Below are positions 32,572-43,544 of a stretch of 64,000 bases of DNA, one piece after another. The DNA is from Anadara kagoshimensis (Eukaryota > Mollusca > Bivalvia > Arcoida > Arcidae): contig CM037870.1 in the NCBI GenBank assembly GCA_021292105.1, positions 62,708,167-62,772,166 of the forward strand, read 5' to 3'. Position 1 is the first letter of the stretch. Each line of letters begins with the position of its first letter. The translations under genes and the position numbers were made by a program. Under the pieces are notes generated by a model. The model did no database searches and was not told where the DNA came from. It saw only the letters and a program-made list of their open reading frames with translations.

Positions 32572-35500
32572 TTTTGGTAGAAGTGATCGCTATGGTAGTA
32601 GTAGTTCTGACACTAGAGACAAGGACGTGGATTCTGGTTACCAAAGGTCATACAGAGGTCATGATGAAACAAGGAATGGTAAACATGAAGCATTTAGTAC
32701 TGATCATAGAATAGAACCACTCTCCTTTAGAAGTAGATACAGAAGAAATAAAGAAGATGAGACTGATGATAGTCTGGCAGCAAGCTCTTGGAGACCTGTG
32801 TCTGGTCAGGAAAAAACAAAAACGGAAAAATTAAGTCATAGACTATCAGGTGATAATGACGATGTTGAGATTTTATCAGGCAATTAGGGTTAACAACTCG
32901 CACAAAAGACAGACATTTTGAAAGGGACGATCAAAGCACATCATATAGACCAAATCAACCAGACGACAATTTACCAAAAAAGAAAATTACAATCAAATAT
33001 GGTGATAAACGATCAGATTCTTGTAGGGAAGTTGCCTCACCAAGGATGTATGAATCTGAAAAACCAGGATCTCAAGATGATACAAGTCCCATAGTATCTT
33101 CATCATCTGCTCGTAGATTGATGAGAATTTTATCAGAGGAAAAAGATGAAGAGCCTAAGGAAACAACGAAGATGCCAGATTCAGACAGTGGTCCAATTAT
33201 ATCGTCCTCATCTCAGCGGAGGTTACAGAGAATGTTATCAGATGAGGACAAGGAATCTCTTCCATCTCCTGAAAAGCGCAACACATCAATTTCTGATTCT
33301 CGTAAAAAACGACTAGAAAGACAACAACAGCACATGAAATCAGGACAAGAAGAAATAAAATCTAGTCGAGGTGAAAATGAAACTAAACGCGATAGTGAAC
33401 AAGCTTCTGTATCTGAAATGAGAAGAAATCGATTGGAAAGAGTGGAAAGGGAAAGGAAACTAAGTCAAGATGAAAGTAAGCCAGGTAATACACAAAGTAA
33501 GGTTGACGTCAGTGAGGACAAACGATCAGCAGGAATTTCTGATTGGAGAAAAAAATGGGTCAGGATAAAGAGGCATTAGAGTCAACAACAAAAGGTGATT
33601 TGTCAACATCAGTATCGTCATGGCGAACCAAATATGCAGAAAGGCAACAAAATAAGGAACAGAAGGACACAAAAAGTTCTGTGGAAGCAAAAGAAGAAAC
33701 TAAAACGGATGAAAATGCAAAAAGTGCAATAACGGACTGGAGGAAAAAGAGATTACAAAAAGAAAGCACTGATGTTGAAAAAGTATCAGAGGATAGTAGG
33801 AATGTCTCACAAGAACATAAACATGTCCGCCTGATTCTGGTGAATTCAAAGTAAGTAAGGATGCTGTCAAATCAATATTACTAATGTCCGATAGTCCCTT
33901 GTTAAGGGCCAGATACAATGAAGCTAAACGAAAACGTGAATTATCAGCTGAAAAAAGCCTAGATCAGCTCAAAGAAGTTTCGCAAACACATTTCGAAGAG
34001 AAAGGAAAATCTGTTGTGCTTGATTCTAGGGATAAAACTAAAGGTTACCAAGAAAAGTCTGATCATTCACAAGTAAAATCAGGACAGAATAAAGACTCTA
34101 GTCAAGTGAAAAAAGAACCACAGGATAATGTTAGTATAAAACAAAAACAGGAATATGGATTATCACATCAAAAATATGGAGAAACAAAAGACACTAGTGT
34201 AAAATCTGAAACAAAACAAGAACCTTATAAAAAACAACAACAAAAAGAGGAATCAAAAACAGCTCCACCATGGAAACTTTCTCAAGCATGTGAATCTGGT
34301 ACAAAAGTGGAGAAAAGGATTGAAAAACCAGCAGAAATTGATTCAAAAGCACCAAAACCACAAGAATCAAAAGTCTCAACACAAAGACCTTGGCAGACTA
34401 GAGATGTCAGTACAAAACCAGAAATAAAAGAAGAAAAGGAGAAAACAGCAACAACTACACAAAAACAAACACTACAATCTGATGTATCAAAGAAAGATAA
34501 TCGACAAGAGAAAATGTCAATTATACAGGATGTTAAACAAGGAAGAGTGAATACGACAAATGTGAAATCTGAAAATGATGAAAAAGTGAGCACAAATCAA
34601 CAAAATATTGTACCAGATAGCAGCACATCATCTGTTATTGATTCGCTAAATTTTGAGGAAATGTCCCAGTTATCAAGAGCAGAGAGGATTGCCAAATATC
34701 GTGAGGAAAGGAAAAAACAACTTGCCTATATCGCCGATAAATTTGGAACATTAGGTGAAAGCGATAAATCCAAAGATGTAGTGCCATCTTTGTTTATCTC
34801 GTCACAAGCAAATTCTCAGTCGTCCCCCTTTTCTAGGTCTAGAAGCCTTCGTGAGCAGTCCCCGCAAAAATCTGTAGAAGTTTCAAGGTCAAAAAGCTTA
34901 AAAACTGACAGTTCAAAAGTTGATAGTAAAATTTCTGAAACGACTAAAAAAGATTCAGAACACTCTCTGCTTGATAAAGCTCGGCAGCGTTATTTGCTCG
35001 GGACAGACCTCGGGCAAAATCAACCTTCACAATTCAAAGATGATTCTGTAACTGCTAAAAGTAAACTGTTTTGTAATGAAAATGAGGACTCAAATATTGA
35101 TAAACGCCGACGGCAACTTCCATCCATACCTGCAGCTTTGGGTCAGGATGAGGTTGAACAAAGTGATGAACTGTTCATTCCGAAGCCATCGAGACCACTT
35201 AGTTGGCATGGCAGGAAAACTGAAAGTGTTGTAACTAAAAGTGAACCCAAAGAAAAAGCTCAAATTTTTCAAACAAAAAGTATACCAGAATCAACAAAAT
35301 TACAAAATAAACAGAAAGAATCTATGAAAGTTTTAAAAATGTAGAAAAAACAGACAAACTTGAAATCAGTAACAGTTCAGATTCTCCAAAAACTCATAAA
35401 AAATTGCTTTCTCCAAAATCAGACAAAAAGTTTTCTTCCAAAAAACCTGTTTCTCCTAAAACTGAAAAGAAATCTTATTCTCCAAAAAGTGCAAAAAAAT

Positions 35501-37445
35501 CTGTGTCTCCTAAAACTGATAAAAAACCTATTTCAGACTTTGGTAAACAGGTGAACGTGTCTCAAGGTGCCAGTGGAGCAGTGAAACAAACAGATTCAAA
35601 CAAAGCCCCATCTTCACCGAGGAATAAATCTGCAAACAAAATAACAGAAACCAAAGACATAAAACAAACATCAACAAAATCTATGGATACCAGACAACAA
35701 GTCAGCAGTGTTAAAAAACAGCCAATAAAAACCGCTGAAACAAAACAGCCAATCACAAAAAATGAAACAAAAATTGTTGAAAAACAGCAACCTATGAAAA
35801 CTGCAGAGACAAAACAGTTAGGATTTGGTTCTAAATATGCTGAAAAAAGTTCTGAAATTAAAACATCCAAAATCCCAGAGGCTAGACAATTTGTTAAGAA
35901 CTCGGATTCAAATCAAAGTGCAAAAATTCATGTTTCTAAACAAATTGTTAAACCAGCTGATGATCTCAAATCAACACAATCTGCAAAAACTTCAATTGCT
36001 ACCTTAGAGTCTAGAGACAGTAAACAGACTGCTAAAATAAGAGATATTAAACAGCCAGTGATAAAAACTGCAGAATCTGAAAAACTGACAAAAAGTCTTG
36101 GCACAAAACCCTCAGTTTCTAAAGACACACCTGCCAAAACAAATGTTGATATAAAAACTAATATCAAACAAGACAAGACGGTTAGTGATTCTAAGTCTAC
36201 AGGGAGTGTTGTTAAGGCTGTCTCCAAATATGGACAAAAAGACGTCACCGCAGTATCTAGGCTGGGTGACAATGAACGCACACAGCATAAAGATGTCACA
36301 GCCGTATCTAGGCTGGGTGACAATGAACGTACACAACAAAAAGACATCACTGCAGTATCTAGGCTAGGTGACAATGAACGTACACAACAAAAAGAAGTTA
36401 CAGGTCAGTTCAATCAGGGTAAGTTAGTTAAGGACAGTGCAGTAAAAATACAAAGTGAAAAAGTGTCCACAGAGAAAAAAGATCTTCAGCAAAACGATAT
36501 CAAACCACACCGCAGAGTTGGAACTCTTATCCGTGTAGGCAGCAAGGGAAGTGAGGATGACATACATTCCAATGTCAGTAACATTAAAAGTGACAAATCT
36601 CAACCAAGTTCCGAGACAGCAGCTGTCATCCAAGATGACTTAACCAGTTTATGTAAGGCTAGTGTTATAGATGAAGCCCCATTGTCAAATATTTCTGAAG
36701 CTGTAGCTTTCATCGAACCAGTTAGTTCTAAGTCATCAGATCCATTTGTTAAAACTGTCAAACGTGAAGGATTCAGTTCTGTAAAGGATTTAAGTGTTAC
36801 ACAGACAGAAATGAGAGTTTCCCCCGTTAAAATGTTTGGCGAAGATTCTGTCTCGGCAGACATGATTCCATCTAGTGATAATATTGTCTCATCTGTTAAA
36901 ATCTCTGAAGAAGCTCATAAAAGTTTGTCTCGAGCCGAATTATCTCCTACTGCAGAAGTTAAAGTTGCATCTGCAGAAGAAAAAGCAAAATCACCGTCAC
37001 CTGAGGAAACAACTAAAAAAGTGACAGAAAAGTTAAATGTACCTGGTGAGGATGCAAAGAAAGTTCGACAGAGTTCATTGAAAAAGAAAATTCAGAGGGC
37101 AAGGTCAAAATCACCTGCAGCCTCAATATCAAGGAGCAAGTCCATAACAGAAAAAGAACTCCAGGCACAGATATTTTCAATTCCTCAAAAAACTCCGCAA
37201 AAGCCAATACAGAAACCTCTCCGTAAGTTGTTTGAGTCACCAGATTTGGACGAAATTTTAAGTAAAAATGCTGAATATTTATCTGATCACGAACTAGCAA
37301 AAGCCCAGGCTGGACAGGCCAAAAGCAAAGAAGAAAGAAAACTAACTAGCAATGAACAACCAAAGCTTCGAAGATCATTGAGGAAAAAGTTAATAAAACG
37401 CAGAAAATCAGAATCTGACAAAACATTAATGGAAGCCAAGCAAAG
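32572..37445 (+). CDS. Giant coding exon of a supervillin-like protein, broken by four single-base frame breaks
   Basis: This exon encodes about 1,625 residues. It starts after TTTTACAG, where one base completes the Ser codon from the previous exon, and ends at CAAAG|GTAAGT with two bases left. Five open blocks in successive frames follow each other: 32573 to ~32884, ~32884-33555, 33555 to ~33828, ~33828-35337 and 35338-37445. Adding one base at each junction gives a length that fits both splice phases exactly. The protein is highly charged and disordered. It has two S-S-S-S-x-R-R-L-x-R-(I/M)-L-S-(D/E)-E motifs, five S-D-W-R-K-K-R-L-type motifs (33290-33780), and a segment S-R-A-E-R-I-A-K-Y-R-E-E-R-K-K-Q-L (34672-34755). 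S-P-K-(T/S)-x-K-K repeats (35400-35540) and a triplicated 17-residue unit (36238-36390) follow. The E-R-I-A-x-Y motif resembles the N-terminal conserved block of supervillin, a peripheral-membrane actin/myosin II scaffold. Identification rests mainly on that motif. The alternative is an unrelated disordered cytoskeletal or nuclear protein. Confidence 0.8.
32869..32887 (+). other. Frame break 1 in the giant exon
   Basis: The upstream frame ends at TAG 32885-32887 and the downstream frame opens after TGA 32866-32868, so the shift lies between them. One extra A in the AATTAG context would read Gly-Lys-Leu-Gly and keep the frame. There is no room for an intron. Confidence 0.8.
33549..33555 (+). 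other. Frame break 2: seven-A run
   Basis: Reading R-K-K runs through A7 and then goes out of frame to TAG at 33577-33579. An eighth A restores R-K-K-M-G-Q-D-K-E-A and the long open frame after it. The run also reads as A AAA AAA in the incoming frame, the pattern of a -1 slippery heptamer. Confidence 0.85.
33821..33853 (+). other. Frame break 3: GTCCGCC context
   Basis: The upstream frame stops at TAA 33852-33854. The next open block begins after TAA 33818-33820. One extra C in GTC(C)CG gives V-P-P-D-S-G-E-F-K-V-S-K-D and joins the blocks. Confidence 0.75.
35332..35342 (+). other. Frame break 4: TTTTAAAAATG
   Basis: The upstream frame reads GTT TTA AAA ATG TAG. One extra A in the A5 run gives V-L-K-N-V-E-K-T-D and continues for 700 codons. 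The site reads T TTA AAA in the incoming frame, the pattern of a -1 slippery heptamer. Confidence 0.85.
36238..36390 (+). repeat. In-frame 51-bp coding tandem repeat, 3 units
   Basis: Three units at 36238-36288, 36289-36339 and 36340-36390 encode K-D-(V/I)-T-A-V-S-R-L-G-D-N-E-R-T-Q-(H/Q). A partial fourth (K-E-V-T-G-Q) follows. Differences are mostly silent, which supports a coding role. Confidence 0.9.
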
Positions 37446-38036
37446 GTAAGTTAATGATTCTACTATGTCCTATATAGATGGAAAAAAAATTGTGAATGAA
37501 AAACTGAAATCATTTATTTTTGTGGTGTCCAATTTAGAAAAAAACATTATCATTTGGTGGATTGGCAAAGTCATATTTGGGATTACCATTTAAAGTTAGT
37601 TTAGAATATTTCTTCCATCTTCCTATGTTTGAGATAGAGATTTCTGCTTGAATAAACGATGGTAGAAATGTCTATCTTCACCTCCATGTGCGTTTATCTT
37701 CACCTACGGTTTTTCAGTGACGTTCACAATTGAAAACAATTGAATGACGTCATATCGTGGAGACATGACGTCATCTTGCGGGAAAATGACAACCCAGTCT
37801 CCAAAATTTAGAAATTTTCACTGCATTTCAAATGTTTATTTTGGTAGATAAGAATAAATAGGCTTATATTTTAGTTTATACATTTTGTATAAATCAAAAT
37901 CGGATACATTCTGTCCGATGGTCATATTTATTTTTATGTAAAACGTTAAATAACAAAGTAAAATTTACAAAGATGGCATCGATGCCGATGTAACTGATAC
38001 TTGAAGCCAAAAATTGTCATCAAAATGGAAGAAAAA
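37446..38036. other. Intron start with a CRE-like cluster
   Basis: No gene. TGACGTCAT occurs at ~37764 and ~37787 near TGACGTTCAC. TCCATCTTCCTATGTTTGAG at ~37617 is repeated at ~38201. Confidence 0.6.
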
Positions 38037-38192
38037 GAATCAGTCATGAGTTTATACATGTAGGAAAGAGAAATCTAACCTTCTGGGTTGAATATTTCTG
38101 TCAGGGACTCGGCAAGCCTCGTCTCCGACTGAAATATTCAACCCCTCGGGTGGTATTTCCCTATCCTACATGGATACTCATGATAGATTCTA
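38037..38192. mobile_element. ~155-bp palindromic element
   Basis: Left GAATCAGTCATGAG...TACATGTAGGAAAGAGAAAT...GGGTTGAATATTTC; right GAAATATTCAACCC...ATTTCCCTATCCTACATG...CTCATGATAGATTC. The apex carries GGCAAGCCTCGTCTCCGAC. Imperfect long hairpin. Confidence 0.7.
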
Positions 38193-38796
38193 TAATTTTT
38201 CCATCTTCCTATGTTTGAGATAGAAATTTCTGCTTGAAGAAACGATGGAAGAAATTTCTCGGGGTTAAATGTTTTGGTATCCAGAATATAGTAAGGTGTC
38301 AAATTTTCTATTTTTAAAAAAAAAAAAATCTTTTACAATAAATTCATTTCCTTTCCACTTAAGAATAATAAAAATGAAACTTTCTAAATATCTTTGTTTA
38401 GAAAATATTAAATCTACTGAGTACATATTGTTTCATTGTCACCTTCGTTTGATTGTCAGGAGAATAGATTTACACATCCATAAGGTAATTGAACTTATGG
38501 TAGGTGAGGCCAAAAATAAATGTTCTGTGTTTCAGGTAACCTTATAGACACTACTTATTCTGGTCTTACCCAGATTGTGTCTTTAAATTTATATGGACAC
38601 TGTAGAAGATTGAATACATGTACTACTCTATATATAGTCCAAATGTTAAAACAAAAATATATCAGAAAGGTTGGAGTTCCTTTTGTCCCCACCCCTTTAT
38701 CTATTAGATTTACCATTTGCGAGTTCCATGAAAGGTTCTGCAATCTAAAATTACAACTGTAACAGGAAAAGAACTATGCAATAATTATTGATGGCA
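38193..38796. other. Intronic, no gene
   Basis: Direct repeat partner (~38201-38258) of 37615-37672, then AT-rich sequence. Confidence 0.5.
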
Positions 38797-38945
38797 AAGA
38801 GGTCTCTGTGGCTGAGTTGTTGTAAACACTGACATCCTTGTATAAGTAAATTTGTAAGTTTGCTGGCACTCCAGTTTCCTCCAACATTCCAGAACTGACT
38901 GTCTGGATATAAAAGAATCTTGATGGGATGCAACACTCATCAATA
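38797..38945 (+). mobile_element. SINE-L copy with internal deletion
   Basis: Head GGTCTCTGTGGCTGAGTTGT, then directly the body GGCACTCCAGTTTCCTCCAA, CATTCCAGAACTGACTGTCT and tail. Confidence 0.75.
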
Positions 38946-39337
38946 ATTCAATCAATCAAATCATCTTTTATTCATTCATTTAAGGCTATTTTTATCCAAA
39001 TTAGATTTTAAGTGGAGAAGGCAAATTTTAATCTTTACATAAAAATCACCTATTCACCATATATTTGAGAAATGCTATCAGAAAACAGACATGAATTTTT
39101 GGCTGGTACAGAACTCTTATATGCTAACTATATTTTTTGAGAAATGTTATCAGAAACACAGAAATTATATTTTAGGCCTGAAAATAGAACCCTTTTGAAA
39201 AAATCATAATAATAAAGACAAGTGCCTTAACTTTATTTAACAAGTTAGAACTGAAAAAAAATTACCACTTTAATTCTTTAGAGCATTAAGGTATTCATGT
39301 TGATAATGTCAGTGACCCTGACAGATTTCTCTCTTAA

Positions 39338-40010
39338 TGTGTACCTGGTAATCTTTTAAAACAGTTTGATTTCAAATTTCATTTTTTACCTGTAATTAAA
39401 TAAATATAGGTCATACATCAATAGTTGATGTAACTGCACAGGTGTGTACCAATTGTACTGCAAAATACCACAAGTTTTTTCTTATTTATCATTTTCAAAC
39501 TGAAATCAATCATTACTAGATATAAGCACCTGTATCATCTTTGTAGGGGGTCTGTGAGTGGGTCTGTGGGCCTCAGAGGCTAAGAGGTCTAAAGCAATGG
39601 TATAGTGATCAAGGTGCCTCTCTCCACTTAGGTATGAATCCCACTCCTGGCACATACTAGTTTGAGTTGGTTTTCTCTGGACACCCTGTTTCCTGCACCA
39701 TCTCTGAACTGACTTCTTGAATCATGTGTAAAACTACACTGTAATATGTACCTGGTAATCTTTTAAAACATTCTGATTTCAAATTTGTTTTTTTTACCTG
39801 TAATTAAATACCTGTACATATAGGTTATACATCAATAGTTGATGTAACGGCACAGGTGTGTACCAATTGTACATCAGTTTTTTGTTGGTTTTTTGTGAGT
39901 CGCCCACACAAAAGTTTTTTTTCTCGTTCATCAATTTATTGAAACTGCACTAAACTCCTAGAATGTAAACACTTGTGCCATCTTTGTGGAGGCAAGTGGT
40001 TGGGTGGTTT
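39338..40010 (+). repeat. ~410-440-bp tandem segmental duplication enclosing a SINE-L
   Basis: TGTACCTGGTAATCTTTTAA at ~39340 recurs at ~39747. CATCAATAGTTGATGTAAC(T/G)G, CACAGGTGTGTACCAATTGT and CATCTTTGTRG also recur in order. The two copies differ by small indels and substitutions. Confidence 0.85.
39567..39745 (+). mobile_element. SINE-L copy
   Basis: Head GGGCCTCAGAGGCTAAGAGG, B-box-like GTATGAATCCCACTCC, CCTGTTTCCTGCACCATCTC, CTGAACTGACTTCTTG. Confidence 0.8.
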
Positions 40011-40484
40011 AAAGTTGTGAACTTGTACCAAGAAAGCGAAAAATTGCAAGGTGGAACCAGGAATCAAACCCCCAACCTTTCACAGTTTAGGCAAGTGTTG
40101 AATCAGACAGATACATTCCTTCCTTTGGAATTTCAACCAGGTTCCATCTGCCAGACTTATATAATGCCAACATTTAACTAAACAAAAAGTGATGGAAAAT
40201 CGAGGAGATTTTACTGTGCTTGACTTGTATATTGCCAACATCTCACTGAACAAATAGTGATGGTGGATTGAGGAGGTTTTGCTGTACTTAATAAGTCATG
40301 CTGTTACTTCTCTCTTAATGGCCTTAGTAAAGTTTCTGTGTTTGCCCATCACAAAAAATGTTTTAGTTTTAAATGATGATAATTAATAACAGCTACATTA
40401 GTATTCTTCTCTAACATCCTATAATGAAGGTTAAACATTAAAATGTTCTCTGGGAGAGAATGAACTGTCTCACCTATTTCAAGA

Positions 40485-40610
40485 GTGGAGTGCATTACTG
40501 GTGTTTTATGATCCAGTCAAGGTTTTTTTCTCTTATATTGAGGCAGTTCTGAGATGGTGGAGGAAACCAGAGTACCATGAGAAAACCAGTAACTTTCATC
40601 AAGAAAACTG
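40485..40610 (-). mobile_element. SINE-L fragment (antisense)
   Basis: AGTGGAGTGCATTACTGGTG, GATCCAGTCAAGG, GATGGTGGAGGAAACCAGAG, CATGAGAAAACC. It abuts SINE-2. Confidence 0.75.
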
Positions 40611-40786
40611 ACCAAGACTTGAAAAGTGGAAGTGACTGTTCTTTCACCATGCACTTGACATTTTGAAATAAAAGGCACAGGTTTCTTTGGAAGACACCTT
40701 AAAATTGATGCCCCCATGTCATGGCAATCATGGCATGCTAAAGAACCCTCCCTGCACATTGCCCTGAGCATAAAATATGACTGAAC
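40606..40786 (+). mobile_element. SINE-2 body
   Basis: CTGACCAAGACTTGAAAA, GTGACTGTTCTTTCACCATG, CATGGCATGCTAAAGAACCC, TTGCCCTGAGCATA. The tRNA head is missing; SINE-L replaces it. Confidence 0.7.
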
Positions 40787-41477
40787 AAATGGTGGTGATG
40801 AATCATGATTTTAAAGTATTCAAATTTTAAACCTAAAACCTTACATCTATAAGGAATAAACTCAAGCACTAGTGTTGAGTGTTTTGTCATTATCATATAG
40901 TTAACATTTTAATTTTCGAACCCATCAATTTAAAAATCCTTGACTTCTATTTGGTAATATCTGAAAAGCATTAAAAATTAATGATGCATGAAATTGAGTT
41001 GTCAGAATTTGTGGTTTTGATTTAGCACATAATTATTAAGTGGCATACAAATGAAACATTTTTATTTAGTGAAGTAATGTGGGCCAGTGTTTTGGCACTG
41101 TCAGAATGCGAATGTATGCATTATAAAACCATATAATCAGGAATTTTTTTGCTATCAATTTTGCACATATAACTTTTCAACTACCAGTACATGTACTTTG
41201 AAATTTACCTTAATAACTAGTGAAATTTTGCTTTATATGTTAATTTTTATCATAGTTTAGAATAAAATCCACTTCAAATTCAAGATAGTTATGTATATGA
41301 AGAGGTATAATAATCTAAAAACTGGAAGGTCTATCAGATTTTACAGGTCCCAGTGTAAAATTTTAAGACCACAGACCTTGGTTGGACCTGTGCATTTTAA
41401 ATCCCTGAAAGAAACGTCAAGTGTAAAATTACAATGTAATATTGATATTTAGTACCAAGCATGAACTCTTACACGAC
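40787..41477. other. Intronic, no gene
   Basis: AT-rich. Nothing recognised. Confidence 0.5.
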
Positions 41478-41700
41478 ATGGGTTGTGCAGTTGTTCAGTG
41501 GTTAAAGCATCAGCCTTTAAACCCAAGGGATCTTATCACTGTGGGTTTGATCCTGGTAGACTGCAAGTGAAAAAAAAACTTTATTGCTTTATTGTGGTCT
41601 GAAGTGTTTATCCGGAACATATTGGACAAGTGCATGAGAACATGTACTTTTAAAGATCACCACAAATGCACACTAGTACAAAGGAAAAAAAAATTGTAAA
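41478..41700 (+). mobile_element. SINE-3-type copy with tRNA-like head
   Basis: A-box-like GTTGTTCAGTGGTTAAAGC and B-box-like GTGGGTTTGATCCTGG are ~60 bp apart. The tail has AAATGCACACTAGTACAAAG. Confidence 0.65.
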
Positions 41701-42749
41701 AAACTCATGCAGCATATAAGCATAAAGGTTAATGTACAAATCACAATCCAAAACTTGGGAAAATTAAGAAAAACACATAACTTCCATTGGGGAAGTGAGG
41801 CTGCATGCTCTGGAATGGCAAGCACCTCAATTAGCTTGATAATAAGTGTCATAAATAGCTGAAAAATTGCTGACATAAAACAACCAATCAACTAACTGAC
41901 ATGGCATGATTTACAGCCCTTTCAGTGAATTTTGAAGTAGAAGACTAAATTCTTAAAGTAGGCAGCAAGTTTGGAGTATTGTGTATTGCAAACTGAATTC
42001 AGAAAATGTGGAAGTAGGAGACAAACTTAATTCAAATATCAAACAAGTAGCAGATAACTTTTGTCACCTTGCTGGCTTTATTGACACCCCTGGGATAATT
42101 GTTAGGCATGTGAAAGTTCTGAAAGTGAAAGTCAAGCCCACAACTTACGACATGCCTACTGTTTTTCAGTTGTAATTACCTTCATTAGATCTCAGTTGGA
42201 ATAGTTGTTGATATATCCTTACTTCTAACAGAATATTCCTGGCAGTACATCAACTCACAATCTGTTAAAAGGATAATTTATTTGAAAGATTGTTTTACGC
42301 AGTTTTCCTCTTGTTTCTATATATTGCACAACCACTTGATAAGTTGATATTGTTCCCATGATGCCATAAATTATGGGAATTGAAATTTAAGTTGATTTCT
42401 CTGGTAAGGCAACCATAGAGACTTTTGTGAACAAATAATTAACTTCAATTTTTTTAATTTTTTTTTTTTTTGGGGTGGGGGGGTATTAGAGGCACCATAT
42501 TCAAAAATGCTAAGAATGAAAAATGGACAACATGATATTTTTTTGTAAGATATATTGATCACTAATTTTTTTAATTATATACATGTACTATATTTGCCAG
42601 AATCAATAACTTAAAAAACCAAAAAAATTTAAAAAAAAATTGAAGAAAATTCTTTACCTCCTTTTCATTCTCCACAACTTCATTAGTGATTTTTTCATTA
42701 CTGACAAGCAGTGTTCAAGCAGTGTCAGACTATTTAGTGTAGCAAGAAA
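41701..42749. other. Intronic, no gene
   Basis: AT-rich, with a T11/G-rich tract near 42456-42483. Nothing else. Confidence 0.5.
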
Positions 42750-42955
42750 GAAGGAGTTGTCTCCCTTTACCCATGTTGTACTGCCTAGGTTTACTTGGGA
42801 CACATCTTAGCATGAAAAAGTTTGTCAATTTGCTTACCAAAGGCTGGTGGTTTACAAGGGTATTCAGGTAATCTCCACCATCCCTGAACTAACCACTTTG
42901 ACATAATGATAGAATCATAATGTGGTGTTAAATTCCAATACTTTTCTTCACTCTC
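42750..42955 (+). mobile_element. SINE-L copy (head decayed)
   Basis: ACTGCCTAGGTTTACTTGGG, AAAAGTTTGTCAATTTGCTT, CCACCATCCCTGAACTAACC. Confidence 0.75.
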
Positions 42956-43086
42956 TCTTGTTAAACATCAGATAATGGCTGACTGGTTTTCCATGTAAAT
43001 TGTTATAGGTTTCAACTGGTTGACTCTGTATATATGACTATTAATATAGGACAATTTACCTAAATATGATTGTTTATTATCATTTA

Positions 43087-43480
43087 CATGTACAGTAAAA
43101 CAATAATATATTGTGCCCATTTGATCAGTCAGTTTTGGTGTTATAAAGGGGTTTGGCCATAAAACTAGGGAGAACAACATATTAGAACTAAACGTTGGGA
43201 TTTGGGACTTCAAAACACAGTAAACCCTTGTTATAATAATTAAACCTTGATAAGTTTGCAACCTCAATTCTTGCCATAGTATGTTGAAATCTAAAAGTAT
43301 CTTTAATGTTTTTCTTTATAAACATCCCAAACACCTAAATCTGAGTGAACAAATGGTAGTTTATTGTACAAAATTGATAATGTGGCGAGTTTAGAAAGCG
43401 TTATAATGAGGTTCTGCATTGTACTAAATTGATAATGTGGCAAGTTAGGGAAGCATTATAATGAGGTTCTGCTGTATATA
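43087..43480. mobile_element. CAGTAAAACCT-family remnant just upstream of an exon
   Basis: Left ACAGTAAAACAATAATATAT, interior GATCAGTCAGTTTTGGTGTT and ACAGTAAACCCTTGTTATAA, right end GCATTATAATGAGGTTCTGC-TGTA. The ~53-bp right end is duplicated (43373-43425 and 43426-43477). It ends 65 bp before the exon at 43545. Confidence 0.5.
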
Positions 43481-43544
43481 ATTTTTTGTCAAAATTGAAT
43501 AATTTAAAAAACATTGTAATGTAATTATTTATTTGGTTTATCAG

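Noticed and set aside
34194..36374. Minus-strand open frames opposite the giant exon
   Set aside because: They mirror the Lys/Ser-rich sense codons as Phe/Leu/Ser-rich runs and are shadows of the coding exon.
32572..37445. Calling the giant exon a pseudogene
   Set aside because: The breaks are all single-base, two are in A-runs, splice sites are intact and the coding repeat shows mostly silent changes, so sequence error is more likely.
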